Shown one piece after another: positions 40,901-52,463 of a stretch of DNA of 64,000 nt. The notes under the pieces are model-generated. The model was not told the DNA's origin. It searched no databases and worked only from the letters and a program-made list of their open reading frames with translations. Each line of letters starts with the position of its first letter. Position 1 is the first letter of the stretch. This DNA comes from Pagrus major (Eukaryota; Chordata; Actinopteri; Spariformes; Sparidae), in contig NC_133230.1 of assembly GCF_040436345.1 (NCBI RefSeq), forward strand, positions 28,633,551-28,697,550, in the 5' to 3' direction. The position numbers and the translations under genes are program-made.

Positions 40901-41979
40901 GCAGGACAGAAGAGGTTTATACATTCAGTATAAATACACACGTCATCATCACACTCATAAATATGATGTCATGGTAACACTTATGATTATGGCCTGCCAT
41001 CTACAGCATGATTCTTTTTATCTAACTTATCTATTACCCATTCTATCATTACAGGGTACAGCATGTGCAGGGCTAGCCCCTAAAACTTGGAGTAAGAAAT
41101 GTTGTTATTCTAAAGTTTTTGTTCGTCTTTGACAAGGTTAAATAATGTCCACAACCTATCCGTAGTTTGTGGTTTAAAATGTATATATGTTAAGGACGAA
41201 AATGAAAACACCCCCGCTTAGCAAATTGTATCATCCTCTTCTCACCGCTACTTCTCCTCTGTACCTGCACCACTCCGCAGCCCGACCGTCGTCCAGCGCG
41301 ACAAACACGCAGAGTGAGAATCCGTTTAGTTGTAGTGTTGTAAATCGACTAAGTAAGTTGCTCCAAAGCTGTGTCTCACACTTCTTTCCTTTTACCTAGA
41401 GTTGTTTCGATTCCGAGACCATACCGGTGTATCGGTGAGTACTGGAGTCCAGACACCGTTTATCAGTTAGCTCCGTTAGCGCCATTAGCGCGGCTACAGT
41501 ACTACTGGAGCTGTCCGTTTATTAAACAAAAACAGCAGCAATAAACTGCGTACCTGTGTCTCTGTTGTTGAAGTTTATCTTACTTTGAGACTCATTTTAA
41601 CAATCGGGTCAACAGTCATTTAAACATGACGTCACGCGCGTCTTTTCTGGTCAGTCGTCATGGAAACATGAAGCCCTGCCAGTGGTGCGGCGTTTGGACC
41701 AGAGTGAAAACAAACGTGTGTACGAGCTGAAAACCGAAACGACATATCACTGTATACCACCAGTATGTGTGAAAACACTCACTGTGGCTTTTTAAATGAA
41801 TTGTTATTTATTCCTAGATTTATATCTGTTATTTTTCAGTTGTGTCTGACTATCAAACTAGACAATAAAAGAAAGTTAAATGTTGTTCTTTTGCTGTATT
41901 CATTCATGTTTTACAGAGGATTTAACCTGAACCAGGCTTTGCAACATAATAATCACATCACTTTCATGCAGGTGTAGTA

Positions 41980-42045
<66 letters not shown>

Positions 42046-42122
42046 CAGGTCTATAGGCTATTTATAACACACAGGTATGAGATGTGTGAAAGATAACTCC
42101 TAGCATTACTCTCTCTCTCTGT

Positions 42123-42192
<70 letters not shown>

Positions 42193-44705
42193 CCTGCCAG
42201 TGACCAATGGACATACGACAGTTCTTTAAAAGAAAAAAGACAGATTCAGGTGAGAGACTAGGGACAGTCCATAATGACCTCTGTCTTGTTTTTTCTTCTT
42301 CTGAAAAGTGTTAAGCTAAAGTAACAGATAATATAAACCAGCTATCTGTATGTTGTATCAAATTACTTATGTAGGCAATGGTCCCCTGCTTTTATTTATT
42401 TATTTATTTTTATTTCAAACTCACAATGGAAAATACAACTTCTCTTGTGAAAGGAATTTGTGATTTAAAAAATTATTGTGTTTCTAAGCCCAATAATAAT
42501 AATAATAATAATAATAATGATAATAATAATAATAAAGATATTTAAAATGACACGCCTCTGTGTGCCTTTTGATCATATCCTTAGAATCTGTAAATGGTCT
42601 CCATAACATTTCTGTGACATGACAAACTGACCTCAACTCTCCTGCCTACAAAATATTTGTGTATGATTGTCAGTGGCAAGGGAAAGAGAGAAAAATGGAG
42701 ATGGAGAAGTAAAAGTAGAGTGTATTACCCGCATACCTTACCTCCCTCTTTTTCTTTTTTTTATATCTTTACTTTCTAAGTATTTTCAAGACCTGGGTCA
42801 ATAATCTGGATTTTTTGGACTTTTTGGTTTTACCTTCTTTTTTTTCTTTTTTTTTTTTGCTCTTGATGTGAAGCTTGTTTTATTATTAATTATTGATGAC
42901 ATATTGGTTTATGAAAGTTCAGACAGGTGTGCATTGCAACCAAGTAGGTTAGAGATGGCCATTTGTAAATAATTTACAGAAGATGACTTGCATTTTGTTG
43001 TCCAAGTACCTGTTACTTTGTTCAATGACAATAAAGTTGAATCTAATCTAATCTAATCTAATCTAATGACTGTTGATACAAAAAGAGGCACATGGAGTTA
43101 ACGGTCAGGAAAACCAGCTGAGTGAAGAAGGTTTTGTGTTTGTTACAGGGGGCTGTCTGTGTGAACTGTCACAATAAAGCTGGTGTTCTGGAAAGGTCTC
43201 CAAAAAAAGAAAAAAATTCTGGATTTTGGAGTTAGTTGAACCAATGTTAAAATGATAAAGTTATTTTTCAATAGACATATTCTTTGTTTTTGTGTGAAAA
43301 AAGGGTGGGTGGTGGCAGTGGGGCTCATTGGGTGCTCAGCACCCCTAAAGCTCTGACCCTCGACTCGCCCCTGGGGTACAGTACGGCCCACCAACTACTG
43401 AGAAGCATTTTGGTGTTTGGATAGACTTTAAAGAGAAGTTACACTCAAAGTACTTTTAACTATTGGGACCCCCTTCTAATATGAATGTGAGCATCCTTTA
43501 TGGCTGCAGTATATTGATATTATACCGTTACTATGATATGAGAGTATGTGTAATCTTAGATTGTGGATATTGTTATATCATGATATAAGTGTTGTCTTTT
43601 CCTGATTTTGAAGGCGACATTACTTGATGTCATTTTCTTAACTTACCAGACTGTTCTACTTGTTCTAATACTTGTCTTTACCAACGTTGTCATTATACCC
43701 ACATTACTGGTGATTATTGATCAGAAATCATTGTGTTTATTTTGTTTATTTTTCTAAAATATTGTTGCAATATTGATAAAGGTATTTAGTTAAATATACT
43801 CTGATACTTCATTTTGTTATCCAGTCCTAGCATTAATGTGTTTTTAAGGGTATTTTTTAAAAATATTAAGATATACTTATTTTGTAAAGTAAAACAGCCT
43901 ACAAATATCGTGGCATTATTTTAAGGTCATATCACCCAGCCCTGCCATCCTTGAGAGACACACAGAGGTCACAAACCAGTGACCACCAGCAACATTTGTT
44001 GGTGAAGTTGAGTGAGTTTACTGTTAGAAGACACACACTGAGTTTGAAAGTTATACAATGAACTGTGGTTTATCTTTTCATACTGTATGTTTGTTATTGT
44101 GCAAAGACTTTCAATAAAGTTTCTTAATGACTGTTGTTTTTCAGTCCTCTACTGTTTATGACAGTTGTTCTGATCCTGTGACAGAGCAATACAATTGATT
44201 ACCTTCTATAACTGCCTCATCATAAAGAAGCTTTTCTTCTTCCTGTACTCCATAAAAAACAAAGATGAACTCTGTGTAACAGCAATGTCAGTCTACATCT
44301 ACCTAAATCACCTCAGGCTTCTGAAGTCCCCTGTCCCCTATGTTTTACCCCATACTTACAACATACAGCCTCCAATAACACAGCACAGTAATGCAGGCTT
44401 TATGACTACAGTATGTTCCTGACAATAGACTTGGATCTGTGCTTGTTCCAAAGTTAAACACAAATCAAAGTTATTCAGGAACTATAGAGGCACATCCTAA
44501 TTCATAATTAGATTATCTGAACCCTGAGCTGGACAGACTTGTTGATCTAAAATATAAAGATAGGCAGCCTCCAGCTTCAGGTCACTAGTTTACTGGTGAA
44601 CTGTTCTGTGTTTCATAAACTGCTTTCAGGAAATAATTCAAGGAAAGTTATCTCACCTGAAAATGCAAAGTGCCACGAGAGAAGCACGAGAATGAAGATC
44701 TTCAT
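37937..44705 (-). CDS. MHC class I alpha chain, divergent (U-type-like)
   Basis: Type I membrane protein expected to pair with beta-2-microglobulin. Seven exons: leader 44657-44705; alpha-1 40629-40898; alpha-2 39231-39509; alpha-3 38618-38920; connecting/TM 38374-38475; tail 38152-38175 and 37937-37986. They total 1077 nt, 358 residues. The signal peptide is MKIFILVLLSWHFAFS. Alpha-1 begins EKHSLKYIFTASSG. Alpha-3 has the Ig cysteines in PVSCHATGFYP and RYDCVFQL. The TM is VVVLALILIGAAGFIV. Mature alpha-1 keeps Tyr7 but has His59 where classical molecules have Tyr, plus Cys35 and Cys67. Alpha-2 keeps Cys in SGCEW, but the partner position reads Tyr (TVIYPQW). Thr143, Trp147, Tyr159, Trp167 and Tyr171 equivalents remain. 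All frames are open, so it is likely expressed but non-classical. Intron 1 is 3.8 kb and microsatellite-rich. Confidence 0.92.
41980..42044. repeat. (CA)n microsatellite in class I intron 1
   Basis: About 32 uninterrupted CA units, 75 bp from a (GT)n tract with which it is complementary. Confidence 0.95.
42110..42190. repeat. (CT)n-(GT)n microsatellite in class I intron 1
   Basis: A short CT run, then about 34 GT units interrupted once by GTTT. It is the reverse complement of the (CA)n tract just upstream. Confidence 0.95.
42491..42536. repeat. (AAT)n microsatellite in class I intron 1
   Basis: About 15 AAT units with one GAT variant. Confidence 0.9.
43000..43067 (+). mobile_element. 3' tail of a LINE-like retroelement
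   Basis: The sequence 'caatgacaataaagttga' followed by five TCTAA units is the usual 3' end of fish L2/CR1-type LINEs or dependent SINEs. The body could not be traced upstream, so it is a 5'-truncated insertion. Family assignment is from memory. Confidence 0.5.
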
Positions 44706-45470
44706 GTTTTCGGAAGTAAGTTTTATCCACTTAACAGCTGAGTTGAGTCTTCTTGGAGTTGAGTCTTCATGGTGTGATTAAAGGGGAGATGTGTTTTCTA
44801 TTTGGATAACACACCTTCTTCCCTCCCCCACTGTGTCTTTAGCTCCCCCCAGTGGGGATGAGACGTTTAGACAGGGGTAAAAGTTCTTCAAAAGGTTTTC
44901 CGGTGGTCTTTGGTTAACTCAAAATAAATTGAAGTTCTTGTCCTCAAATAATGTAGTGTCAGATAAAGAGGTGTATATAGATATAGACATAGATATAGAT
45001 AGAGGTGTTAAACATTATTTGATGGCAATTCAACTTCAAGAAGGACAGCTTAACACATTTAGTGTATGTGTGTCTGAACTTTGTCTTTATTACGCCACCC
45101 TTCAGTTGTAGCATGAGATCAACTGAATTAACTGAGTGAGTTCAGAATGGAAATTGGCTAGTAGAAAAGCTTTTCTTTAAAATGTAAAAGAAATAATGGT
45201 TTGTCTTATCTCTTTAAATTACCTGACATTTTGTTACCTGTATGTATTCAAAATCTGCCTCACTCCACAGTGAACAGTCAGTTTTTCACTTTATGTTGAC
45301 AGAATTTCATAATATCAAACAGCCTAACAGTGAAACAGAGAAGCATCAGTGCTGGTTTGGACTGGCCTGGCTTTGTCTTTGACAGGTACAGTATCAAAGC
45401 AAAATGTATATCTGTTTCAGTGGCTGAGGAGGACTTTAACACTGGACCAGTGTCAAACTGTAAGTATTGG
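44706..45470. other. 5' flank of the MHC class I gene
   Basis: No exon was recognised. The class I promoter should lie in the first few hundred bases (to about 44950). I see C-rich boxes ('ctcccccactg', 'agctccccccagtgggga') but no perfect ISRE or enhancer-A motif that I would name. Confidence 0.4.
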
Positions 45471-46700
45471 CCTCACATTGTTGCATTTTATCAGCCTTTT
45501 AGTTGTCAGAAGGCTCCTTTAAAAGAGATACTGGCTCGCTGTTTAATCTCTAACTTCAGTGTTCATGCTAAACTAAGCTAACCTTGTCTGGGAGCTAACT
45601 CTGCTCAGAGTTAACATTGATATGAATCTCATCATTCAAATCCTCTGTGAGAATACTGAATGATCAGGTAATATACTGAAGTGTAGTTACAAATGAGCAT
45701 GTGGACCAAAATTTTAGAAATATGAGGATTTAATTGGAAAGACAAACATCAGCACAAAAAGAAAGAACACCACATCTGAGTTTAACATTCATTCATGTTC
45801 ATCAATGTAAAGGAATTTACATGTTTAGTCTCATAAGTTTGTTGGGACCCTCACCACATGGTTCTGACAATAGAGCATCCTGTGTGTAGACCAAAGCTTA
45901 AATGCAGCCTCCTTGCAACAAAGCTAAAAAAGCCTGTTAAGCAAAGGAAAATGCACTGACCCTAATGTCCAGTAGGTGGCGCCTGATTGTCACAGTCCAC
46001 CCAGGTTTGAAAACTCCCATCTGTCTGAGAGTGCACCTGAACACATCATCAGTTCCACAGTGACCGGATACATGGAGAAGATAAAAACAGCTGCACGTCC
46101 ATTTCAAAGCAGTCCCATCGTAACATGTTGCTGGATGCATCAGATTTCGCCTGTGCAGCTGTTACTAAAAGGGAGCACACAAACGTTTGGATTTTACCCG
46201 CCTAGGCTGCAGTCTTTAACCTCGCTAGATGAGCCAAAACTTCCCCATGTTTACCAAACACGCTCCGGATCCAGAGAAGAGCTGCGCAAACCCCAGCTCT
46301 CTCATCCCTGCAGAAGGAGGTCTCCCCTCAGAAAACGCCTGCTTTGACCCATTTTCTTTGCCCATCTCGACTCCACTGTTTGAACAGCCACCGCAGGATG
46401 CTGCACCGCCTTTAATCAACAGGAAGTGAGCTGGATTAAAGAAAACAGGCACTACAAGTGAGGCTTAATTAGTATCTGGGCAGGTACTAGAAATTAGCGT
46501 GTATTGTATTCTTGCACTTGCTCTACCATTAATTCCAACATTGGTGCCCCGTGTGAGGATTTGATCATTCATTTTGATTAATTTCATTTTAATAATTACT
46601 ATCAATGATTATTAATTTCTAATAACCACATATGCCCTACCATCTACAAAAAGTCTATGGGATTTTTGAATTGAATTTTTGAATATCACTGAAAATAATT

Positions 46701-46740
<40 letters not shown>

Positions 46741-47525
46741 TATATTATATATATTATTATATTATTATTTATATTATATATTTATTTGTACACGTTTTGT
46801 TCATCAAGATAATCTTCACAACACAATTTTTGTGATTTTCAAAGCCTAAATTAAATCTCTATTAGTGAAAAGCTAATGCTAGCCTGTAAACAGACTACAT
46901 CACGGTCACATGACTTAAACGTCACCACCACTAAGTGTCTTACTACACAATTACTATACATGTTTTCTACAAACTGATCAATGTACAAGTTGTAAAGTTA
47001 AAGTTAGAATAGTTTGTAACTAAAGTCGGCCTGTAAAGACGGACTAGTGAGTAGATGAGTCTCCATGTTTGCTGTGATGACATTTAATGTCCCCGACAAC
47101 CTCTTTAGTCTCATTTAGACACTTGTTAGCAATCGCCGTTTTTGAGACATGTAAGAGCCTTATAAATAAACTGTGGGACATTTAATGATGTGTTTTATGT
47201 CTTAGAGCAAAATGTGTAAATATCTTCAGCCTGTGGTAACCACACACTTTATTTCAGACATTTAACTGAAAACCAATCAAAAAAACTAAGACTTTGAGAC
47301 GAAGGAACCAGATATGCAAAAATGCAAAATGATTTCCAATTTTTAGGACTACAGACTACACCACTCTATTACAATGTGACTAAGGTAAACACGTTTCCAG
47401 AGTATTCAGCAGCAGCAGTTAGCAGTTACTCTGGTCGTACACTGTCCCGATGGTTTTGAGCATGAATTCAACAGAAAACGACAATCATAAAACAACCTGT
47501 AGTGGAAAATACTGCACATGGGACA
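45470..47525. repeat. Decayed second copy of the MHC class I 3' flank
   Basis: Matches 37.1-37.8 kb in the same orientation and order: 'gttcatgctaaactaagcta' (45561), 'acaaatgagcatgtggacca' (45690), 'gggatttttgaattgaattt' (46660) and 'gaattcaacagaaaacgaca' (47465). The copy is interrupted, chiefly by about 0.8 kb at 45.85-46.6 kb and by about 0.7 kb between 46.7 and 47.4 kb. No class I exon survives at the matching place. Confidence 0.65.
46700..46785. repeat. (TA)n-(TATTA)n AT microsatellite
   Basis: A long run of TA and TATTA units, able to form DNA cruciforms, within the decayed class I flank. Confidence 0.9.
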
Positions 47526-48110
47526 TCCTTTAATCGACTGACTCCTTATAACACTTGTTTTGGACATAACTCCTTACCCCCGTCAATATTGGCACCAGGA
47601 TTATGTCTTGTTTTCAAGTTTCTTATGTTATGTTATTATGTTAGTTTTCCTTTGCTGAAGTTAGTTTGAAACTTGCTGAAAGTTGTCCAGTGATGTGGAA
47701 ATCCTCACTGTGGTTTTCAGCTTGTGGTCTGCTCTGATCAGATGCCAGGAGTACACATGCACATCAGTGTGCGCACCGCACACACACAAACACGTGCACA
47801 CAGACATGCACAACACAAAAACACACACACATTTTGGCGGAAGTGAAGAAGCAATAATACAACCAAGTAGTTCCAGATAGCGACTAGAAATGCGAACGGT
47901 TTCCACTCGCACTGAGGTACACCAACCTGTAACAGTCCAATTGCTTGACTTGCTATTTTTCTTTGTTTGGGCTGATTTTCCTTATGACTGATTGCAGGGG
48001 ATTCAGAGCACCTGTGCACGGGTGGGGATAAACACAACGCGTTCCGATGTGCTCTCAGTCGCTCTGCTGCTCTGGCTGAATTATCTCGACCTGATCACTG
48101 TTGAATATAC
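47526..48110. other. Non-coding stretch before the transposon nest
   Basis: It contains an impure (CA)n run at 47776-47830. No gene was seen. Confidence 0.45.
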
Positions 48111-48127
48111 TCGGCCAAAAGTGAGTC

Positions 48128-48407
48128 ACTTAAAATAGAGTCGCATTATAGAAACACTAATAAAGTAACTCAAGACAGCACAAGTACAGTATTTTTATTT
48201 TACATTAATAATAATATTAATAATAAAAATCATCATCATCATATGTCCCATTGTTACACACTACATCTTTAGCCTCACATTCATCACAATACTGAATCTC
48301 AATACTAACATATCACCAAGTCATTAGCATTGCTGCACTTGTGCTGCCTTCAGTTACTTCATAACTGTTTCTATTGAGCAACTCTATTTTGAGCGACTCA
48401 CTTTTGT
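48128..48407. mobile_element. MITE with about 70-bp imperfect terminal inverted repeats
   Basis: The left arm begins GTGAGTCACTTAAAATAGAG at 48121-48140 and continues through 'agaaacactaataaagtaac' to 'gcacaagtacag'. The right arm, complemented, reads GTGAGTCGCTCAAAATAGAG and continues through 'agaaacagttatgaagtaac' to 'gcacaagtgcag'. The core is AT-rich with ATT/ATC repeats. There is no coding capacity. Confidence 0.8.
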
Positions 48408-48844
48408 TAGAGTTTATTCAGTATAAACAGATGACTCATATTTATCGGCAATGTTGTCCAGAGTTTGACACTAAATGATAAAAACTCAATACGAAAACTA
48501 AAAGGCAACCAGTGTGAATACTTTAAAATAGGCGTAATGTGACGTAACTTTGGTTTGTTTATCTTCAGTTTTAAACCATCTAGCCTCTAATCAAGAAGGA
48601 AATAATGTACTGTACACTTCTGATGGATTCTGACTTCTGATCTCATTCCCAAGCAGGGAATGAGATTCAAAAATCAATATTTCTTACAAATAGGACCTTT
48701 AGTCGGAGTGGTAGGAAGAAGAGTGTATCACTGCATCGTTTTCATCCCAACATCTAACTACAAGTAACTACCTCATGTCTCATCAGTGGCGGTTCTAGCT
48801 CGTGTGACGCCCTGGGTTGAACCTCACCTTCAGCTAAGCTCAGG

Positions 48845-49025
48845 TTAATCTTCTTCACTGACAGAGAAAATGCTCTTAGAGCTTTTCATTGTTTTCTGTC
48901 CTCTCATCGCAATTTTGTCTTTAAACGACCCGAAGACTTCACAGCACCCCTAAAAAGGGTTTAAGGTCACACTGATTGACTCAATGTTTACTTTCATCAA
49001 TAAAATCTTCTCACACACAAGAGTA
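48845..49025 (-). repeat. Inverted copy of a 0.17-kb segment also at 54.3 kb
   Basis: The stretch from 'gacagagaaaatgctc' through 'cccgaagacttcacagca', 'cacactgattgactcaatg' and 'atcaataaaatcttctcaca' is the reverse complement of 54355-54505. Part of it also recurs at 62010-62050, upstream of an Ig-receptor gene. Confidence 0.75.
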
Positions 49026-49149
49026 TTTGTGTATTTACTCCTTGTTTTGCATTATCTCTAACTTGTTTGAATAAAGTCTTGAAAATGATAATTGCCTTTC
49101 CTTTATACTTCCAGCATAAACAACCAATTTTACCAACAACCTGTTTTAA

Positions 49150-50235
49150 ATTTGACCATTTAAAACAGGGGGAACGCATCCTGACAGCTTGGAGTATTAC
49201 TGTCAGATACTGTTCCCCCTCTGTTCAATATGACAGGAGGCTCACACATCTTTCAAATTCATACTGCTGACTTCTTTCCCCACAACAGATAAGTCCTGTG
49301 ATTTCCAGGCTGATATCATTACATTTGACCATTTACAACAGGGGGAACGCATCCTGACAGCTTGGAGTATTACTGTCAGATATTGTTCCCCTTCTGTTCA
49401 ATACTAAAGGAGGCTCAGCCAAGCATTAAAGACTTTAATAACATTAAACAAAAAATAAATAGTGTATAATTACTTTTTAGAACATACAATTATTATTCAA
49501 ATTCAATAAATACAAAATTAAATGGCAAAATGTGCAATATTTAACACATCAACAAAAACATCAAAATAATTTAAAAAATGAAACATTCAAAATCAAGGAA
49601 AAACTACCTGTCAATAGAAAATTTCTTATTGATACATGAACTTTAAGTTCCTTTCCTTCAGCATGCTGCACATACACATTTGTCCTCTGTCTTTGGCCTT
49701 CCAACACATGCATGGTGGAACCACCGTCCACAGGATATCTGTAGTGCAAAAACATTTTAACACTGCATGAAATACATGCATAATATAATAAAATAAATAA
49801 TACCCATGTCAGCTCTGCCTCTTCACTGTCATCTGCATTTTCCTCCCCACAGTTGAAGCAAAGGTTTGTCAGATCGTCTGTCAGAAAAATAAGTATATAT
49901 AAGCATATAAAGTATTTGAAAGAAGTCAACATTTGTGAGGACAAGATGATTTCTTTTGAGTCTGATCCCCGGCAATTGTATTTTTTGTAATTTTCAGAGA
50001 TAATAACCTGAGTAGTCAAAGATGTTTTCATATAATATTCCAAGCTGTCAGGATGCGTTCCCCCTGTTGTAAATGGTCAAATTTAATGATATCAGCCTGA
50101 AAATCACAGGACTTATCTGTTGTGGGGAAAGAAGTCAGCAGTATGAATTTGAAAGATGTGTGATCGTCCTTTCATATTGAACAGAGGGGGAACAGTATCT
50201 GACAGTAATACTCCAAGCTGTCAGGATGTGCTTTA
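49150..50235. mobile_element. Inverted-repeat element carrying a PHD-finger-like remnant
   Basis: Left arm (about 49150-49420) and right arm (about 50040-50235) are inverted copies at least 190 bp long. Within the arms, a subunit starting ACAGGGGGAACGCATCCTGA occurs twice on the left, at about 49165 and 49338. On the right the unit is met in complement at about 50050 and 50220. Each unit contains nested palindromes (GGGGGAAC/GTTCCCCC and CTGACAG/CTGTCAG). The central 0.6 kb holds minus-strand coding remnants. The layout fits a DNA transposon of unknown superfamily. Confidence 0.65.
49658..49877 (-). pseudogene. PHD-finger-like C-terminal fragment (transposon-borne)
   Basis: Two putative exons on the minus strand: 49804-49877 and 49658-49738, joined by an acceptor (CTACAG) and a donor (GTATTA). 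Together they read NLCFNCGEEN..., then AELTW, then ISCGRWFHHACVG, then KCVCAAC and stop. This has the spacing of a C4HC3 PHD zinc finger (CxxC, W-x-x-C-x-x-WFHxxC, CxxC). The third zinc cysteine is missing, since only one Cys precedes GRWFHH. No upstream transposase exons are seen inside the element. PHD fingers recur at the C-termini of several fish DNA-transposon proteins. It could be a remnant of such a protein or a small expressed fusion; the first is more likely. Confidence 0.45.
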
Positions 50236-50474
50236 CCTTATAATGGAGCTGGATTTAAGACAAATATGATAAAATAGCGATTTATATTTAGCCTATAAAT
50301 GAGCATACTTTCTTCCAAAAGTCCATAATATTCAAAATGAAAAGCCATTCACAAATAGTTTTTATTGATAGAAATAACAGTAGTTGGTTGTGTTAATAAA
50401 TGGATAAAGTAGAAAAGAAAAAATATAAACAATTTTCAAGCTCTCATCTGAGCATGGTAGCTGCTATTTATCAA

Positions 50475-50896
50475 GGATACCTAAAGTACATAAGTGTTAT
50501 GGTTTAAGTGCTACGGGTAAGAACATACAAGTGCATATACTTTTTTATTTTATTTGATATTTTAATTGCTGTATGGATGTTGAGAGATTTTCTACAAATA
50601 CAATTGGTTTTGAACAGAATTACCAACCCCAGCTTTAAGTGGATTTTGTTAAAAGTCTCAAACAGCTGTGTAGCTTTCACAGGAGGCTGGTTTGTGTAGT
50701 TGGTATGGGGCCGTCCACTGGGGCTGACTGGGAGCGAACAGTATAAACAGGACATGATATAATAAATAACACTGTGATGGAAGATAAGGGATCGCTGCTT
50801 GTTTTGTTTCCTGAAGACATCTAACATGAGAGTGAAATAAAACCTTCTCAGCTGCAGTCATGTATTCATGTCAGCAGGTAGCGCCAGTGGTTACCA
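50475..50896. repeat. Direct repeat copy 1 (0.42 kb)
   Basis: Nearly identical to 52547-52975 in the same orientation. Visible differences are single-base changes (for example 'gctacgggta' against 'gctacaggta') and a small insertion in the second copy near 52877. No coding capacity. The unit ends in 'gcgccagtggttacca' in both. Confidence 0.9.
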
Positions 50897-51111
50897 GCTA
50901 CAAGCTTATCTGTGTCAATATTTAAGTTTCCTTCACACCAGGGGCCTGTTTCAGGAAGCAAGTTTAACAAACTCAAACTCAGAGTTTTCGGTTTCAGAAC
51001 AGGTGTTAACAATTAGTTCAATCAACTCTGAGTCAAGGTTACCCTGAGTGAAGCTCGTGCATGAGGATATAAAAAGCCCTCATCAGTGGAACGCAGATAA
51101 CATGATCCACC

Positions 51112-52328
51112 ATGGCAACAGGTGACAAAAGCCTCGATCCTCCTACTTCTCCCCAGTGGAGTTGGAAATATTAATGACTGCATATGCAGAAAATGAGCAT
51201 ATTTTCAAAAGAAAAGCAATACTGGGGCAGCAGCAAAATAGCGAGAGCTTGTGTGGCAGAAAATTGCTGACCGAGTCAAGGCGTGAGTATTAATTGGAGA
51301 AAAAAAAGAAATGTTTCGTCTTGAGTGTTCCACTCATTCAACATTTATATTCTATATGTGTGTTTGAGCGCACAGGTGCAACCCAACAGGCACAAAACGG
51401 ACTGCAACGGGCAGCAACTAAAGATGATATATAAAAATATAGTCCAAACAGGTAAGGTATAATTTAATTACAAGTAATTGTGGTGTTGTTATAGCCTGCC
51501 CTCATTAAACAGCATTCAGTGGCTACATTCAACATGTGATAGCGATATTTTAGTAATTAGGAAAATCCCCTAAACAAAGAAAAAGCCCAATCTTCAGCCA
51601 TCCCATCACTGCCAGTATTTAATATTGACTAATCTTCTTCTACCAGTTACTGATGGTGTAATCTGTCTCGTGGAGCCTTCTGCTATAAGAGACCTCCATG
51701 ATGTTGCAAGTACTCTTAATATTCCACAGAGTTGTCATGATGGGTAGAATATAACACAATAATTTCTTTTTATTACAGGAGGATGATGAAGACCGCCACA
51801 GAGAGGGAAGTTGCAGAAAGGCCCGTTGTGGTTCACACCTCTTTAAAATAACTTTGGTTTCAGTTAATGATAGTGTTGTTCCACAATGCAACTTGCAGCT
51901 TCTCTCTCTCTAACAGAGCAATGCTGGAAATTACAATGAGGAAGAGGGTCCATCAACCTCCACAGCACAGGTTTCCTCAGTAAGATGTTGTTCAGCATTG
52001 ACCCACAACTTACTATGACACTAAGTAGACATGGCACTGTGAAATTCAACATCATTTGTGTTCCTATAGCTCCCTGTGAAACAACTGTACAAGGTGTACT
52101 TGCAGACACAAATCAATAAGTCAAATCTGGAAATGGATCACATAAGGCTGCAGATCAAAAAGACACAAATGGAAATACAACTGCTGGATCATCAGTTAAG
52201 GGTGGGTGATGTGCCCACAGGTGGATGATTTTCAATTGTTTCAACAACAAAAGGTTAACTGTACAACATGTGTACTTCCAGGAAATAAAGAAGACCTTCC
52301 ATCTCGTGCATCAGCACGGGGGTTAGGA
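51112..52328 (+). pseudogene. Harbinger Myb/SANT-like DNA-binding protein, broken
   Basis: The frame beginning near the ATG at 51112 becomes recognisable after a shift as YFSPVELEILMTAYAENEHI. Another shift follows, then GAAAK, an in-frame stop, and RELVWQKIADRV. After an intron-like gap, CNPTGTKRT appears, with stops beyond it. A C-terminal coiled-coil exon lies at about 52070-52200 (VKQLYKVYLQTQINKSNLEM, then IRLQIKKTQMEIQLLDHQLR). This is the accessory DNA-binding partner of PIF/Harbinger transposases. Several frameshifts and stops make it non-functional. Confidence 0.75.
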
Positions 52329-52339
52329 TTATTGTCTGG

Positions 52340-52463
52340 ATCATCAGACCGCTGATAATGATAAAACATCCAATCGGGGTCTGATAATCCTCTCCCGACG
52401 GAGATTTCTGCTGAGTATTTGCGCTTCGACATCAACTGGCTCCTCGAGAAACGGACACGCCAT
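52340..52463 (-). pseudogene. Harbinger transposase N-terminal fragment
   Basis: From the minus-strand ATG at 52463 the frame reads MACPFLEEPVDVEAQILSRN then LRRERIIRPRLDVL, and stops after about 40 codons. MACPFL..P and RRERxIRPRxD are typical of the N-terminus of fish Harbinger transposases. The DDE nuclease domain is absent from this window. Confidence 0.75.

Noticed and set aside
45976-46452. Overlapping open frames on both strands (up to 123 residues)
   Set aside because: Inserted in the decayed class I flank, rich in Pro/Arg/Ser without domain features; no splice or start context.
49163-50235. CRISPR-like array (repeated units with spacers)
   Set aside because: Units are nested palindromes in inverted arms of a eukaryotic transposon; irregular spacing, no cas genes, eukaryotic genome.
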